NCBI GenBank assembly: GCA_046533095.1
Contig: JAJQRA010000036.1
Location: 1-64,000, forward strand
Reading direction: 5' to 3'
DNA length: 64,000 bases
Source of the DNA: ZAX-1 sp046533095
GTDB lineage: Bacteria; Bacillota; Clostridia; Lachnospirales; Lachnospiraceae
Shown in pieces: positions 63,290 to 64,000 of the stretch. Every line of letters begins with the position of its first letter. The stretch's first letter is position 1. Position numbers and translations under genes: made by a program. The notes below the pieces were generated by a model. The model saw only the letters and a program-made list of their open reading frames with translations, was not told the origin of the DNA and searched no databases.

Positions 63290-64000
63290 ATGCTTGAAAA
63301 ACTGAAACAATTTATATGCGACGGCGAGGGACTGGCCGTTGAGTTTAAGCGTTGCACAAATGAACTATCAAACAACGTGTATGAAACCCAAATCAACACG
63401 CTGCCCATTCACAGCCATATTGGTTGCACAAATGAACTATCAAACAGCGTGTATGAAACCGTGTCGTCGTTCTCGAACCGTTACGGCGGCTATATGCTGC
63501 TCGGTGTTTAGGACGATGGCGAGGTTCTCGGCGTTAATCCGAAAGCCGTGACCGGCTTAAAGAAGAACTTCGCCAATATGTTGAACAACACTCAGCACTT
63601 TGCGCCGACAGTGTTTATTGAGCTTAATGAAATTGTTATAGACGAAAAAACCGTGCTGTGGTGCTATGTGCCACCGGATTCACAGGTTGTTATGTACAAT
63701 GGTAAAATCTATGACCGCGCCGCGGACGGCGATATGGACATCACGCGCAATTCCGCGATGGTTACGCAGATACATCAGCGGAAAACAGCTGAGTATTCAG
63801 AGCGTAATATATTCCCATACGCGACTGAAAAAGACCTCGAATTAAAACGCCTGATGCCAAGGGTGTGACTGCTTGCCAAGAATCATATAGAAGGGCATCC
63901 GTGGGCTGAAATGACCGATATGGAAATAATGCAAAGCGCTGGACTTTATGAAAATGACCTTAAAACCGGAAGAAAGGGCTTTAATTTGGCGGCGATATTA
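63290..64000 (+). pseudogene. AlbA_2/Schlafen-type ATP- and DNA-binding protein with in-frame stops
   Basis: One reading frame runs to the window edge and carries an AlbA_2 domain: VEFKRCTNELSNNVYET, then SFSNRYGGYMLLGV, PPDSQVVMYNGKIYDRAADG, and later PWAEMTDMEIMQSAGLYEND. It is broken by TAG at 63509-63511 and TGA at 63866-63868. It also contains a 72-bp in-frame duplication (CTNELSN.VYET encoded at 63351 and 63423). AGGGGGTG precedes the ATG. The gene is cut by the window end. Confidence 0.8.
63351..63463. repeat. 72-bp direct duplication in the AlbA_2 pseudogene
   Basis: GTTGCACAAATGAACTATC starts at 63351 and at 63423 and the match continues to GTATGAAACC. The period of 72 bp keeps the frame (24 codons) and inserts an extra helix within the domain. 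Confidence 0.85.

Noticed and set aside
37379..63511. Genome-wide TAG recoding, based on three in-frame TAG codons
   Set aside because: Apparently intact genes here, such as the binding protein at 43371 and the GH151-like gene, end in TAG, and two of the three cases are in decayed DNA; nonsense mutation is simpler.

Overview
The window looks like the chromosome of a low-GC, Gram-positive anaerobe of the Clostridia, probably Lachnospirales-like. This is inferred from AT-rich intergenic DNA, strong AGGAGG ribosome binding sites, the rpsO-pnp pair, several lipoprotein-dependent carbohydrate ABC importers with YesMN, LacI and ROK regulators, and many small regulator cassettes. No rRNA, tRNA or CRISPR array was recognised.

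Layout. (1) 193-12911, minus strand: an alpha-glucoside locus under a LacI-family regulator. It holds a GH31 enzyme, a MalF/MalG-type permease pair, a solute-binding lipoprotein lying between two inverted MITE copies, a second GH31 enzyme with a long N-terminal extension, and an oligo-1,6-glucosidase. (2) 13115-15830: housekeeping rpsO and pnp with a clear promoter, a putative S15 leader and terminators. (3) 15845-20616: an aldo/keto reductase with a divergent MerR regulator, a WYL regulator, and remnants of subtilase and DJ-1/PfpI genes. (4) 20617-24237: an AgrC/AgrA-like kinase and LytTR regulator pair without agrB, a possible 26-residue peptide ORF and a 402-residue protein of unknown function. 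(5) 24546-29321: a two-component system (soluble kinase) with a peptide-type ABC transporter, in one overlapping minus-strand run. (6) 29535-36143: small regulator and enzyme cassettes (PadR/HAAS/DUF4405, TetR, GNAT, VOC, TfoX-N, hydrolase with divergent AraC). (7) 36230-49990: a degraded IS1634-like transposase, then a ROK-controlled L-fucose/L-rhamnose glycan locus (GH151-like alpha-fucosidase, L-fucose isomerase, binding protein, GH106-like rhamnosidase, two permeases). (8) 50555-59842: a YesN/YesM-controlled ABC importer with two esterases. The yesN gene carries an in-frame TAG. (9) 60222-64000: an ArsC-like protein, a Dph6-like ATPase and a graveyard of defence-type genes (PD-(D/E)XK, HEPN, HsdR, AlbA_2).

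How the genes work together. Three separate import-and-hydrolysis loci each pair a regulator, a binding lipoprotein, two permeases and cytoplasmic glycosidases or esterases. None encodes its own ABC ATPase, so all presumably share an MsmK/UgpC-type ATPase encoded elsewhere.

The most unusual signal is structural. Five unrelated, mostly intergenic sequences are tandemly duplicated with nearly the same period, 60 to 62 bp. Two more arrays have a period of 49 to 50 bp, and several have short periods. Many units contain or abut a ribosome binding site, a gene 3' end or a hairpin, and one array shows a compensatory base-pair change. This points to a genome-wide process that duplicates leader DNA, or to selection on such leaders.
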